Numbered from the stretch's first letter, positions 26,579 through 36,551 are shown. The stretch: 64,000 bases of DNA from a bacterium (GCA_016719645.1 JADJYS010000004.1:186001-250000), one strand, 5' to 3'. Notes: generated by a model from the letters alone, not told the origin. Numbers and translations: made by a program.

Positions 26579-28128
26579 CGCGGCGTGACTCCCAGCACGC
26601 GGAACCAGGTGAAGCCGGCGACGATCAGCAGGATCGTGCCGACGGCGGTCATGACCAGGCCGTACTTCAGGCTGTCGAGCATCGAGTAGTGGCCCGCGCC
26701 GTAGAGGATGACGTTGGGCTTGGCGTTGATCGGCAGCGTGATCACCCAGTCGATGGTGAAGGCCGCCGGCAGGGCCAGCCACAGCGGGTCGAAGCCCAGG
26801 GTCTGGGCCGTGGCGATGACGAAGGGGATGAAGATGAGCGTCCGCATCGTCTTGCTGGTGAAGAAGATGTGGGAGAACATGTTGATCGCGATCACCACGC
26901 AGTAGACCGGCCAGAAGCCCACGCCGGGGCCGATGTTCAGCTGCGTGAACAGCGAGCCCACGAGCCAGCGGGCCGCCCCGGTGTCGTTCAGGGCCAGGCC
27001 GCCCGCGTAGGCGCCGCAGGAGAAGATCATCAGGTGCCAGGGGATGTCGGCCTCGTTCCACTTGAGCAGGCCGATGCGGGGCGACAGCGCGATCAGGGCG
27101 CCGACGAAGGCCGCCATCACGGCCGTCACCTCGAAGCCGAACCAGCGCAGGTGGAGCTTGTCGGTGACCCAGAGCAGGATCACCAGGCCGAAGATCGCCA
27201 TGGCGCGCTTCTCGGCGCCGCTGACCGGCCCCATCGCGCGCAGCCGGTCGCGCAGCACCTCGAGGCCGCCGTCGGCCACGGGGCGGGTCTGCTCCGGCGG
27301 GACCTTGAAGATCCACCGCGGGCCGATGTACCAGCTGACGAGCATGGCCACGACCACCACCGGCAGGCTGGCGAAGAGCCAGTCGGTGTAGTAGACCCGC
27401 TCGCCCGCCATCGACATGATGAAGGCCACCGCGATCAGGTTGGCGTTGCTGCCGGTCATGAAGGCGCTGGACCCGAAGTCGATGGCCTGCAGGTTCTGCA
27501 GGGAGAGGTTGCGGCCGAAGTTGTTGGGCGCGCCGCTGGTGGCGCCGTAGATGCCCGCCACGGCCAGCAGGATGGGCAGCATCATCGCCGCGCGCGCCGC
27601 CGTCGCGGGGATGAACGCCGCCAGCACCAGGTTCAGGGCGAAGAACGCCAGCAGGATGCGCCCCGACGAGCCGCCCCAGCGCACGATCATGGCGAGGGCC
27701 ATGCGCTTGGCGAGCTGCGTCTTGACGAGCATGGAGGACAGGACGAAGGCCAGCACGTTCAGCCAGATGACGCTGTAGCCCAGCACGCCCAGGACGTCGT
27801 CCTCGGCCCAGGACCCGGTGAAGATCAGCAGGGCCATCAGCGCCAGCGAGGTGAGGTGCGTGGGGATCGGCTCGGTGACCCACCAGACCAGGGCCAGGGC
27901 GAAGCAGGCGATCACGGTCTGGCCCGCGCCGCTCAGCCCGGCCGGGCGGTCCAGGTAGTAGAGCGCGAGGAAGGCCAGGATGCCGAGCGGGAAGCCCAGG
28001 TACTTCAGCCAGCGCTCGCTGCGCGACGGCACGCGCTCCGCGACGTTGCTCAGACGGTGCCGGCTCAGGTCGAGCAGGTCGTCCAGCCGCCCCGCGGTCA
28101 TGGTGTCGCCGGTCGTGTTGCCCGCCAT
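26572..28128 (-). CDS. SLC13/DASS-family sodium:anion symporter
   Basis: 518 residues, 11-12 membrane segments. A ~40-residue hydrophilic N-terminus precedes LALVWWVTEPIPTHLTSLALMALLIF, the typical first DASS repeat signature. The two anion-site hairpins read TGSNANLIAVAF and LPINAKPNVILYGAG, deviating from the usual SNT motifs, so specificity (phosphate, sulfate, dicarboxylate) cannot be read directly. The ATG at 28128 has GGAG 4 nt upstream. Neighbours are an anion porin and two CYTH-type proteins that bind triphosphates in their families, which leans toward phosphate; that is inference. Confidence 0.85.
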   Translation of the reverse strand: MAGNTTGDTMTAGRLDDLLDLSRHRLSNVAERVPSRSERWLKYLGFPLGILAFLALYYLDRPAGLSGAGQTVIACFALALVWWVTEPIPTHLTSLALMALLIFTGSWAEDDVLGVLGYSVIWLNVLAFVLSSMLVKTQLAKRMALAMIVRWGGSSGRILLAFFALNLVLAAFIPATAARAAMMLPILLAVAGIYGATSGAPNNFGRNLSLQNLQAIDFGSSAFMTGSNANLIAVAFIMSMAGERVYYTDWLFASLPVVVVAMLVSWYIGPRWIFKVPPEQTRPVADGGLEVLRDRLRAMGPVSGAEKRAMAIFGLVILLWVTDKLHLRWFGFEVTAVMAAFVGALIALSPRIGLLKWNEADIPWHLMIFSCGAYAGGLALNDTGAARWLVGSLFTQLNIGPGVGFWPVYCVVIAINMFSHIFFTSKTMRTLIFIPFVIATAQTLGFDPLWLALPAAFTIDWVITLPINAKPNVILYGAGHYSMLDSLKYGLVMTAVGTILLIVAGFTWFRVLGVTPRW

Positions 28129-28157
28129 GGCGCTCCGTGCCGCCCGGACGCCGCCCC

Positions 28158-28619
28158 CTACCAGGCGGTGAACGGGTGGGCGATCAGGTTCGAGTTGAAG
28201 TAGCGCGGGTCGCCGGTGACCTCGGCCCCGATCCAGTCCGGCAGCTCGATCCGCTGGTCCTCGGACGCGAGCTCGCACTCCGCGACGACGAGCCCGCGGT
28301 TGGCGCCCTCGAACTCGTCCACCTCCCAGACCAGGCCGCCGAAGGGGATGCGGCGGCGGACCTTCTCCACCAGCGGCTGCTCGCACAGCTCCAGCAGCGC
28401 GGCGGCGTCGGCGGGCGGCACGTCGTACTCGAACTCCAGGCGGGTGGCGCCGACGGTGATGCCCTTGACGGTCAGGTAGCCCCGGTCGTCGACCGTGCGC
28501 ACGCGCACGGTCCGCTCCTTGACCGTCGACAGGTAGCCCTGCCGGTAGCGCACGCCCGGGGCGAGCGCGCGCCAGGCGTCGCCCTTCACCAGGTACTTGC
28601 GTTCGATCTCCTTGGCCAC
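28158..28619 (-). CDS. CYTH-domain (triphosphate tunnel metalloenzyme) protein
   Basis: 153 residues, the length of stand-alone bacterial CYTH proteins. The signature EIERKYLV at residues 4-11 is followed by paired basic and acidic strands (ERTVRVRTVD, YLTVKGITVGATRLEFEYDVP, WEVDEFEGANRGLVVAECEL), the metal- and triphosphate-binding tunnel. Family members hydrolyse inorganic triphosphate or short polyphosphate, or act as class IV adenylate cyclases; sequence alone does not choose. Start is GTG at 28619 with GGAGG at 6 nt. Begins 14 nt after the second CYTH-like gene and precedes the DASS transporter by 29 nt. Confidence 0.85.
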   Translation of the reverse strand: MAKEIERKYLVKGDAWRALAPGVRYRQGYLSTVKERTVRVRTVDDRGYLTVKGITVGATRLEFEYDVPPADAAALLELCEQPLVEKVRRRIPFGGLVWEVDEFEGANRGLVVAECELASEDQRIELPDWIGAEVTGDPRYFNSNLIAHPFTAW

Positions 28620-28633
28620 GACGCACCTCCGGT

Positions 28634-29224
28634 TCAGGCCATCCCCACGGCGGCTTTCATCGCCCGCAGGTAGTTGACGTTCTCGAGGCCGTCCAGCGCC
28701 AGGGCGCGCACGGTGGCCACGACCAGCCGGGGGTCCTCGTGCTCGACGGCCGCGGTCCGCCGCGGGATGCCGTCGAACGTCACGTCGGCGATCTCGACGA
28801 TGCAGCCGTCGATCAGGAAGCCGTGCCGCTCCTTGACCACGCGGACGCGCCGCAGGTCGGGCGAGGGTTCGACCAGCTCGTCCAGGTACTGCTCGTAGGT
28901 GTAGGCGTCGCGCGCGAAGAAGACCGGGGCCTCCACGCCGAAGGCGGCGAAGATCCCGGCCAGGACGTCCGGGCCCAGCGGGAAGGACGCTTTCAGGATC
29001 GGGTTCCACTGCTCGAGCCCGTCGTCGTTGACGGCCTGCAGCGTCTTGATGTCCATCAGCCCGTCGCGGATCTTCGTGTTGTTCATGCTCTGCCGCGAGA
29101 GGATGTAGTCCTCCTCGCTGCGGCGCACGCGCGCTTCGCCGCGCGCGCGGATCAGGTCCTCGCTGCGCGCGAAGGGGGCCGTGCCGAAGACACGCCATTC
29201 CCAACGCGGGATGATCTCGCCCAT
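28634..29224 (-). CDS. Divergent CYTH/TTM-like protein
   Basis: 196 residues, cytosolic. I do not recognise a named family, but the chain shows features of triphosphate tunnel folds: an N-terminal strand WEWRVFG, a basic strand RRVRVVKERHGF and acidic strands CIVEIADVTF and AAVEHEDPRL. MNNTKIRDGLMDIKTL and FPLGPDVLAGIF are prominent. It heads the operon that continues into a bona fide CYTH gene and the anion transporter, so a pair of triphosphate-handling proteins is plausible. ATG at 29224 follows a CAGGAGG site at 5-6 nt. Confidence 0.6.
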   Translation of the reverse strand: MGEIIPRWEWRVFGTAPFARSEDLIRARGEARVRRSEEDYILSRQSMNNTKIRDGLMDIKTLQAVNDDGLEQWNPILKASFPLGPDVLAGIFAAFGVEAPVFFARDAYTYEQYLDELVEPSPDLRRVRVVKERHGFLIDGCIVEIADVTFDGIPRRTAAVEHEDPRLVVATVRALALDGLENVNYLRAMKAAVGMA

Positions 29225-29328
29225 GTCGCCTCCTGGTTGACCGGTAGGATGCCGGGGTCGCCGGCGCCGGAATCGGGGATCCGTGCAACGGACGTTCCCG
29301 ATCGTGAAAACTTCGCAAGATGTTGATG

Positions 29329-29334
29329 TATAAT
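29329..29334 (+). promoter_or_regulatory. Candidate -10 box (TATAAT) upstream of the PhnD/kinase/regulator operon
   Basis: Perfect TATAAT within an AT-rich island (aagatgttgatgtataatg) in the 209-nt gap between divergent operons. No good -35 sits at 17 nt, so an activator or other sigma factor may be needed. Flanked by TGTTG ... CAACA, a 5-bp inverted repeat. Confidence 0.45.
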
Positions 29335-29355
29335 GAATTACAACACAAGCCAGAA

Positions 29356-29408
29356 GGCGGGATCCCGCCGTGGCGATATTTCGCCTCGCCAGATGGCGAT
29401 ATATCGCC
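29356..29408. promoter_or_regulatory. Three tandem 14-bp palindromes in the leader of the signalling operon
   Basis: GGCGGGATCCCGCC (29356-29369, perfect), GGCGATATTTCGCC (29372-29385, one mismatch pair) and GGCGATATATCGCC (29395-29408, perfect). The second and third share TGGCGATAT as a direct repeat 23 bp apart, and the arms between them (TCGCCAgaTGGCGA) also pair. They lie between the TATAAT and the ATG at 29434. They could be dimeric repressor operators or RNA hairpins controlling the operon. Confidence 0.5.
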
Positions 29409-29433
29409 GATGATCGGCGCCGGGGAGGCGCGC

Positions 29434-30344
29434 ATGAGGAAGCTGAAACAGCCGCTGATCTGGCTCGTGGCGGCGCTGTTCGTCGGGCTGAACGTGCTGG
29501 TGCTGGGCAGGCTGCTGGACCTGGGGCCGGCGGCGCCCGCGGCCACGGGCGTCCCCGCGGCGGCCGACGCGCGGCCGGTCGTCCGGGTGGGGGTCATCTC
29601 CCGCTACGCGCCGACGCTGATCTACGACGCCTACCAGCCGGTGATGGACTACCTGAGCGCCGCCGGCGCCCACCGCTACGAGCTGAAGCTCAGCGCCAGC
29701 TACGAGGACGCCGCCGAGCAGCTGCGGCGCGGCGAGGTCTCGGCGTCCTTCTTCGGCGCCTGGATCTACGCGCGGCTGGGGCCGTCGCTGGGCCTCGCCC
29801 CGGTGCTGGCGCCCCGCGGCGAGGACGGCGGCGCCTCGTCCCGCGCGGTGCTGATCGCGGCGGCCGCGAGCCCGCTGCGCTCGGTCGCGGACCTGGCGGG
29901 CCGCCGCGTCGCGCTGCCCTCGCGGGACTCGTACGCCGCGCACTGGTTCGCGGCCACGTGCCTGGGCGCCGCCGGCCTCGCCGCCGCCGACCTCGACAGC
30001 GTCCACCACTTCGGCTACCACCAGACGGTGGTCTACCGGGTCCTGGACGGCCGCTTCGACGCCGGCGTGGTGAAGGAGAGCGTGGCCCGCGAGTTCGGCG
30101 GCCAGGCGATCCGGGTCGTCGCCCGCTCCGGGCCGTACCCGGGCCCGCCCCTGGTGATCCGCGCCGGCGACCGCAGCCCCGCCCTGGCCGAGATGGTCGA
30201 GCTGCTGCTGACGCTCGACCCCGCCGACGCGCGCGACGCGGCGGTGCTGCGCGGCTGGGACAACGAGTTCAGCCGGGGCTTCGTCGCCGTCGACGCGCGG
30301 ACCTACGAGCCCGTGGTCCGTCTCCTGGACGAAGGGGGCGGTCC

Positions 30345-30348
<4 letters not shown>
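29434..30348 (+). CDS. PhnD-like periplasmic binding protein, probably a sensory partner
   Basis: 304 residues. An N-terminal membrane/signal segment (LIWLVAALFVGLNVLVLG) is followed by a PhnD/phosphonate-type binding domain (VRVGVISRYAPTLIYDAYQPVMDYLS, YELKLSASYEDAAEQLRRGEVSASFFGAWIYA, LAGRRVALPSRDSYAAHWFA, FDAGVVKESVAREFG). No ABC permease or ATPase gene lies nearby; instead its stop overlaps a histidine kinase start (GTGA). This arrangement suggests that it presents a ligand to the kinase rather than feeding a transporter. ATG at 29434 with GGGGAGG at 6 nt. Confidence 0.8.
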
Positions 30349-31807
<1,459 letters not shown>

Positions 31808-31811
<4 letters not shown>

Positions 31812-33154
31812 GGATCCTGCTGGTCGAGGACGAGCGGATGACGCGCGTCGCCCTGGCCGCGACGCTGGAGCGCGAGGGGCACCAGGTGACGGCCTGCGCC
31901 GACGGCACGGCCGGCCTGGCCGCGATCGGCGCCGGCGAGTTCGACGTCGTGCTGACCGACCTCAAGCTGCCCGGCGCCGGCGGCCTGGACCTGCTGCGCG
32001 AGGTCCAGAACCGGGGCGGCCGCAGCAAGGTGATCATCATGACCGCCTACGCCTCGACCGACACCGCGGTCGAGGCGCTGCGCCTCGGCGCCTACGACTA
32101 CGTCAGCAAGCCCTTCCAGCCCGACGAGATCCTGACGATCCTCGCCCACATCGAGCAGTTCGAGTCGGTGCTGCAGGAGAACCGGGAGCTCAAGCACCGC
32201 ATCCGCAGCCTCGGCGACGACGGCCTGGTCGGCAACTCCCCGGTCATGCGCCGGCTGAAGCAGACCATCCGGGCCGTGGCCCCCGGCGACCACACGGTGC
32301 TGATCCAGGGCCCCAGCGGCACGGGCAAGGAGGTGGCCGCCCGCGCCGTGCACGACCTCAGCCGCCGCGGCCAGGCGCCCTTCGTCGCCATCAACTGCAC
32401 GGCCATCCCCGAGACCCTGCTCGAGAGCGAGCTGTTCGGCTACAAGAAGGGGGCCTTCACCGGGGCCGACCGGGACCACGCCGGCTACTTCGAACGGGCG
32501 CGCGGCGGCACGCTGTTCATCGACGACATCGACGACATGCCGCTGTCGACCCAGGTCAAGCTGCTGCGGGTCATCCAGGAGCGCGAGGTCCACCCGGTCG
32601 GCGGCCTGCGGCCCGTGCCCATCGACATCCGCCTGATGACCGCCGCGAAGACCGACCTCAAGGAGCTGGTCGCCGCGGGCGCCTTCCGCGAGGACCTCTA
32701 CTACCGGCTCGCCGTGATCCCGCTGCGGCTGCCGCGCCTGCGCGAGCGCACCGAGGACATCCCGGAGCTGGTCCGCCACTTCGTGGCCAAGCACGGCGGC
32801 GACGAGCGGCGCTTCCACCTCGACCAGCCGCAGTGCCGGCTGCTGGCCGCCCACGACTGGCCCGGCAACGTGCGCGAGCTGGAGAACCTCGTGGAACGCT
32901 GGCTGGCCCTGCCCGACCAGAGCCTGCGCGAGCTTCTGGGCGAACAGGCGGCCCGGCCGGCGCCGGCCGCCGCCGCCGAGCTGCCGTCGCCGGCGCCCCT
33001 GGACAGCGAGACGATCGACTACCGCGAGTACATGGACCTCTGCGAGCGACGCCTGCTGGACTGGGCCCTGGCCCGCAGCGGCGGCAACGTGACGGTCGCC
33101 GCGCGGCTGCTGCGCCTGCCGCGCAGCACCCTGCGCAGCAAGCTCGAGGGCTGA
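31808..33154 (+). CDS. NtrC-family sigma-54 response regulator
   Basis: 448 residues: receiver domain with phospho-acceptor Asp51 (VVLTDLKLPG), AAA+ domain with Walker A GPSGTGKE, sigma-54 loop KKGAFTGAD, arginine fingers, and a Fis-type HTH at the end (GNVTVAARLLRLPRSTLRSKL). The Walker B reads GGTLFIDDIDDM, with Asp where Glu is usual (LFLDEI), which could alter ATP hydrolysis. ATG at 31808 overlaps the kinase stop (ATGA). With the kinase it forms a complete two-component system expected to drive sigma-54 promoters; targets are not evident. Confidence 0.9.
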
Positions 33155-33177
33155 GCGCGGGGGCCGGCGTCAAAGAA

Positions 33178-33205
33178 GGGGCCCGCGCCTCCCGGCGCGG
33201 GCCCC
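33178..33205. terminator. Bidirectional hairpin terminator
   Basis: Perfect 12-bp stem GGGGCCCGCGCC / GGCGCGGGCCCC with TCCC loop, between the convergent regulator (ends 33154) and lipoprotein (ends 33233) genes. On the minus strand it is followed by TTCTTTGA, the better termination tail. Confidence 0.65.
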
Positions 33206-33232
33206 GCCGTTCGCCTGCCTCGGCGGCGCCGC

Positions 33233-33844
33233 CTACTCGTGCTCCAGGACGGCCTTCACGCCCTCCCCGTCCACGGTGCAGGAATCGGACAGCTCCACCC
33301 GGATGGTGCGCCGGCCGTCCGCATCGTCGACGACCTCGACCTGGGCATCGCCGCCGAAGCCCTGCGCCGCGAGCTGCTGGAGGATCTGCAGGCGCGCCTC
33401 CTCGGCGGTCCCGGCGTCGACCTCCAGGCCGAAGGCCGCGTGGCCGAAGGCTTCGGCCAGCGAGCCGCGCACGGTGCCGGCCAGCTCCTCGGTCGCGATC
33501 TCGGCGTCGGCCAGCAGCGGGAAGCGGGCGCGCAGGTCGGCCGCGAGGTCGCCGGCCGCGAGGTCCTGCCCCCAGATCATCAGGTCGATGGTCGTCGCGC
33601 CGCCCATGACGCGGACCGCGATGCCGGCCTGCTCCACGCCCGGCAGGCCGTCCAGGTAGTCCGAGATCTCGCGGAGCGTCGGTTCCAGGTCGGCGCACGA
33701 GCCGCCCTTGTCGGCCAGCGAGATGCTCAGCTTCTGCCCCATCCCCACCTCGTAGCTCGTGGGCACGGTGCAGGCGGCGATGCCCAGCGCGAGCAGGATC
33801 ATCGCGGCCAGCGCGGGGCGGGTCCAGTGGGTCGTGCGGTTCAT
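33233..33844 (-). CDS. Lipoprotein downstream of an ECF sigma factor
   Basis: 203 residues. Signal ALAAMILLALGIAACTVP gives a lipobox IAAC. The mature domain (YEVGMGQKLSISLADKGGSCADLEPTLREISDYLDGL ... VEVVDDADGRRTIRVELSDSC) contains two well-separated cysteines and is not a family I recognise. ATG at 33844 with GGAGG at 6 nt is preferred over an upstream in-frame ATG whose extension is the shadow of the small ORF below. Its ATG overlaps the stop of that 44-codon ORF, which in turn overlaps the sigma gene. It could be a sensor or effector in that sigma factor's circuit; unproven. Confidence 0.72.
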   Translation of the reverse strand: MNRTTHWTRPALAAMILLALGIAACTVPTSYEVGMGQKLSISLADKGGSCADLEPTLREISDYLDGLPGVEQAGIAVRVMGGATTIDLMIWGQDLAAGDLAADLRARFPLLADAEIATEELAGTVRGSLAEAFGHAAFGLEVDAGTAEEARLQILQQLAAQGFGGDAQVEVVDDADGRRTIRVELSDSCTVDGEGVKAVLEHE

Positions 33845-33975
33845 GAAGGGCCTCCCTCGTCGGGGATGAAGTTCACGGTGGCGGGCGAGCAGGTCCTCTT
33901 GCAACGCCCCGCGGTGGCGCGCCGGGGGGCGCGCCGCGGGCGCGTGCAGGGAACGCAACGCCCTCTGCAGTTCAT
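33841..33975 (-). CDS. Small Cys/Arg-rich ORF (44 codons) between ECF sigma and lipoprotein
   Basis: The peptide starts MNCRGRCVPC and ends NFIPDEGGPS. It has five cysteines (3, 7, 10, 25, 29) spaced CxxxCxxC and CxxxC, and many arginines (RPRRAPRRATAGRCKR) between them. Its ATG overlaps the sigma stop (ATGA) and its stop overlaps the lipoprotein ATG (ATGA), exactly the coupling seen between true genes throughout this window. This double fit is the main evidence for translation. A metal- or redox-sensing role, perhaps on the sigma factor, is speculative; it could also be a leader that only couples the flanking genes. Confidence 0.5.
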   Translation of the reverse strand: MNCRGRCVPCTRPRRAPRRATAGRCKRTCSPATVNFIPDEGGPS

Positions 33976-34568
33976 CGCGTCGCATAGTCCACCTCGCCTT
34001 CGCAAGTGTGCGGACCGCGCACGTGGCGGCGCAGCTCGCGCAGGGCGCGCGAGAGGCGCTGCCGGACGGCGGCCTCGCTCTGTCCCGTCAACGCGGCGAT
34101 CTCCCGGTGGCGCAACCCGTCCCCGTAACGCAGGGCCATCAGGCCGCGGTCCCCGTCGGGCAGCCGCAGCAGCCCGGCGCGGACGCGGTCGCGGTCCTCG
34201 TCGCGGATCAGGTCGGCCAGCGGATCGTCCGCCGGTCCCGCCAGCGTCCCGGCCAGTGCGTCCACCGGCTCGGTCTCGCGGACGGACCTCAGGTGATCGA
34301 CCAGCGCGTGGTGGGCCATGGCCAGGACCCAACCCAGCACCGATCCCTTCCGGGGATCGAACCGCGCCAGGTGCTCCACGAAGCGGTGGAAGACCGTGGC
34401 GATCAGATCCTCGACGTCGTGGGACGAGGCGAGCCGCCTCCCGAGGAACCCGGCCACGGGGTCGTAGAGCTCCGCGTAGAGGCGCCGGAACGCCTCCTGG
34501 TCGCCGCACCGCGCCGCCTGCAGCAGGCGGGCGTGGCGGCGGTCACGCAGGTCTCGACGGGGATCCAT
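33972..34568 (-). CDS. ECF-type RNA polymerase sigma factor
   Basis: 198 residues. Region 2 (~15-90) includes EAFRRLYAELYDPVAGFLGRR, DVEDLIATVFHRFVEHLARFD and KGSVLGWVLAMAHHALVDHLRS. Region 4 (~135-185) includes GLLRLPDGDRGLMALRYGDGLRHREIAALTGQSEAAVRQRLSRALRELR, a canonical sigma-4 HTH. No classic transmembrane anti-sigma gene follows; instead a tiny Cys/Arg-rich ORF and a lipoprotein are coupled to it, so control may be unusual. ATG at 34568; GGAGG lies rather far upstream (11 nt). Confidence 0.9.
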   Translation of the reverse strand: MDPRRDLRDRRHARLLQAARCGDQEAFRRLYAELYDPVAGFLGRRLASSHDVEDLIATVFHRFVEHLARFDPRKGSVLGWVLAMAHHALVDHLRSVRETEPVDALAGTLAGPADDPLADLIRDEDRDRVRAGLLRLPDGDRGLMALRYGDGLRHREIAALTGQSEAAVRQRLSRALRELRRHVRGPHTCEGEVDYATR

Positions 34569-34648
34569 GGCGGTCGCGTTCCTCCGGGTCGTGCGGGTAC
34601 ATCCGGGGGCGGGGGAACGGCGGCGCGCGGGCAATTCGTGGCCAGCCG

Positions 34649-35386
34649 TCAAAAGCGGCGGGCGGCGTCGAGGTCGGCCAGGACGGCGGCGGCCGTACGG
34701 CCCGTGCGGCGGTCGCGCCACCAGGTGGCGGCGCGCAGGAACACGTCGGGGTGGGGGCGGCCGCGGTAGAGGTTGTTCTGGCGGCGGTCGACGAGGTTGC
34801 GGCCGACGAAGTCGCGCAGGCGCTGCAGTTCGGCGTCGTTGGACATCAGTTCGTGGTAGCTGAGGAAGATGAGGTTCCGGTTCGGCGCGTCCGCCAGGCG
34901 CAGGAGGCACTCGTTGTGCTCGTGCCAGCGGTCCAGGAAGGCGGCGGCGCGCGCGAAGTTGGTGTGGTAGAGGCGCCGGCCCCGCCACTTGAAGCGCGGC
35001 CAGGCCTCGGCCGGGTCGCGGTAGACGGCGATGAGGCGGTGCGCGGGCAGTTCCTGCGCCCAGAGGTCGTAGACCAGGGTCAGGCGCGGATCCTTGAAGC
35101 CCCAGTCGGCGTGGCGGGCCTGGCCGTCGGCGATGATCTCCCGCATGCGGGCGCGGTGCGCCTCGCTCAGCTGGAGCGGGCCGCGCACGCCCAGGTCGAG
35201 CACCTCGTCGTCGGGCGCGCCCAGGATGTCCATGTCCAGCGTCAGCACCGACGCCCGCTCGTACTTGTTGCCGCGGTCGTAGCTGACCGACTCGTCGAAG
35301 TCGCCCATGTCGATGCCGGAGTGGTGCAGGATCTGGGAGACCAGGGTGGTGCCCGATTTGTGCATGCCCAGCACGACGTGGATCAT
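34649..35386 (-). CDS. Sulfotransferase-family protein
   Basis: 245 residues, cytosolic. The 5'-phosphosulfate-binding P-loop is GMHKSGTTLVSQIL (residues ~7-20), followed by DWGFKDPRLTLVYDLW and RLIAVYRDPAEAWPRFKWRG, the 3'-phosphate-binding region of PAPS-dependent sulfotransferases. The acceptor is unknown; in a genome rich in surface polysaccharide genes, sugar sulfation is likely. It lies 80 nt upstream of the ECF sigma gene on the same strand and could be co-transcribed with it. Confidence 0.82.
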   Translation of the reverse strand: MIHVVLGMHKSGTTLVSQILHHSGIDMGDFDESVSYDRGNKYERASVLTLDMDILGAPDDEVLDLGVRGPLQLSEAHRARMREIIADGQARHADWGFKDPRLTLVYDLWAQELPAHRLIAVYRDPAEAWPRFKWRGRRLYHTNFARAAAFLDRWHEHNECLLRLADAPNRNLIFLSYHELMSNDAELQRLRDFVGRNLVDRRQNNLYRGRPHPDVFLRAATWWRDRRTGRTAAAVLADLDAARRF

Positions 35387-35538
35387 GGAGGCCTCCGCAG
35401 TCTCTCGAGTCCGGCGATCGCAACCGACACATTGAGGGCATTGGGGTCAGGGAAGTCAATGTCGGGCGTCGCGACGGCGCCACGGGTGTGAAGATTCGCC
35501 ACGATCGCACGGCCGGAGACGTCCGCGGCGCCACAGGC

Positions 35539-35566
35539 GTAACATCTTAATATTTCAATATGTTAC
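35539..35566. promoter_or_regulatory. AT-rich inverted repeat between divergent genes
   Basis: GTAACAT - 14 nt - ATGTTAC, a perfect 7-bp inverted repeat embedded in an AT-rich island (cttaatatttcaat) in the 265-nt gap between the sulfotransferase and the lipoprotein at 35652. Spacing suits a dimeric regulator touching successive major grooves; -10-like sequences fall inside it. Confidence 0.4.
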
Positions 35567-35651
35567 ATCATCAGATCGGCTCGGCCCGCCCGGGCACGGC
35601 GGCTGCAATCCCTGGCGTGGGACGGACAACCACCAACAAGGAGCGCCGAAC

Positions 35652-36473
35652 ATGTTCACGACTCTTCGCCTCCAGCGCACCGCGGCCGCCCTGGCGGCGG
35701 CCCTGCTGCTCGGCCTGTTCGCCGGCTGCGCCGAGCAGGGCCTGAACGCCCCCGACCCGAACCCGCAGCCGCAGGACCAGGCCCCCGCCCTGCCCGACGC
35801 CGACCGCCTCGGCATCGACCTGAGCTTCTTCCAGGACGGACAGGACAAGGCGATCGGCCAGCAGAACTTCTTCAACGCCTACCTGCGCGCGGTGATCGTC
35901 TCGGCCACGACGCAGCTCGTGCTGACGCCGCCGGTGGCGGCCTTCGCCCTGGCGCTGCACACGGTGCCGACCCTGCAGCCCGACGGCTCCTGGATCTGGG
36001 TCTACACCTACGTGCGCGGCGACGAGGAGGCGCAGGTCCGCCTGCGCGGCGTGATCCGGGGCGACGAGGTGGCCTGGGCCCTGCGCGTGACGGTCCCGAA
36101 CGAGGGCATCGCCGACGAGCTGTGGTTCGACGGCACCACGCGCGACGACGGCGACACCGGCGACTGGACCTTCTACGACTTCTCGCTGCCCGGCGACCCG
36201 GCCGCCGCCAGCGTGCACTGGCAGGACGACGCCGACGGCCACGAGCTGGCGCTCGAGGTCCTGCACGGCCCCGACGCCGGCGACTCGCTGACCTTCACCG
36301 AGGCCGGCGCCCTGAACCGGATCGACTACGTGGACGCGGGCGCCGACGGCGTCTGGTTCATCCGCTGGAACGAGAACGACGGCACCGGCAGCCTGCGGGT
36401 GCCCGACTACCGCAACGGGCAGGAGTCGTGCTGGGACGAGGCGCAGTTCGACGTGGATTGCGGCGGGAGTTGA
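35652..36473 (+). CDS. Lipoprotein of unknown function
   Basis: 273 residues. Signal AAALAAALLLGLFAGCAEQG with lipobox FAGC, then a Pro/Gln-rich linker (NAPDPNPQPQDQAPALPD). The mature part is beta-rich (WIWVYTYVRGDEEAQVRLRGVIRGDEVAWALRVTV), with a C-terminal NDGTGSLRVPDYRNGQESCWDE. No family recognised. ATG with AAGGAG at 8 nt. Monocistronic: its own AT-rich promoter region upstream and a hairpin (36493-36520) downstream. Confidence 0.72.
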   Translation: MFTTLRLQRTAAALAAALLLGLFAGCAEQGLNAPDPNPQPQDQAPALPDADRLGIDLSFFQDGQDKAIGQQNFFNAYLRAVIVSATTQLVLTPPVAAFALALHTVPTLQPDGSWIWVYTYVRGDEEAQVRLRGVIRGDEVAWALRVTVPNEGIADELWFDGTTRDDGDTGDWTFYDFSLPGDPAAASVHWQDDADGHELALEVLHGPDAGDSLTFTEAGALNRIDYVDAGADGVWFIRWNENDGTGSLRVPDYRNGQESCWDEAQFDVDCGGS

Positions 36474-36492
36474 TCCGAGCCGGTTTCGAACG

Positions 36493-36520
36493 CGAGGGGC
36501 GACCTCCCGGTCGCCCCTCG
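36493..36520. terminator. Hairpin terminator between convergent genes
   Basis: 12-bp perfect stem CGAGGGGCGACC / GGTCGCCCCTCG with TCCC loop, 19 nt after the stop at 36473 and upstream of the convergent barrel gene end at 36552. Only a short mixed tail follows. Confidence 0.6.
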
Positions 36521-36551
36521 GCTCTATCAGGGACGATGACGAGGCCAGGAC

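Noticed and set aside
29356..29408. Short CRISPR-like array
   Set aside because: Repeats are palindromes of different sequence with 2- and 9-nt gaps, not direct repeats with unique spacers; no cas genes.
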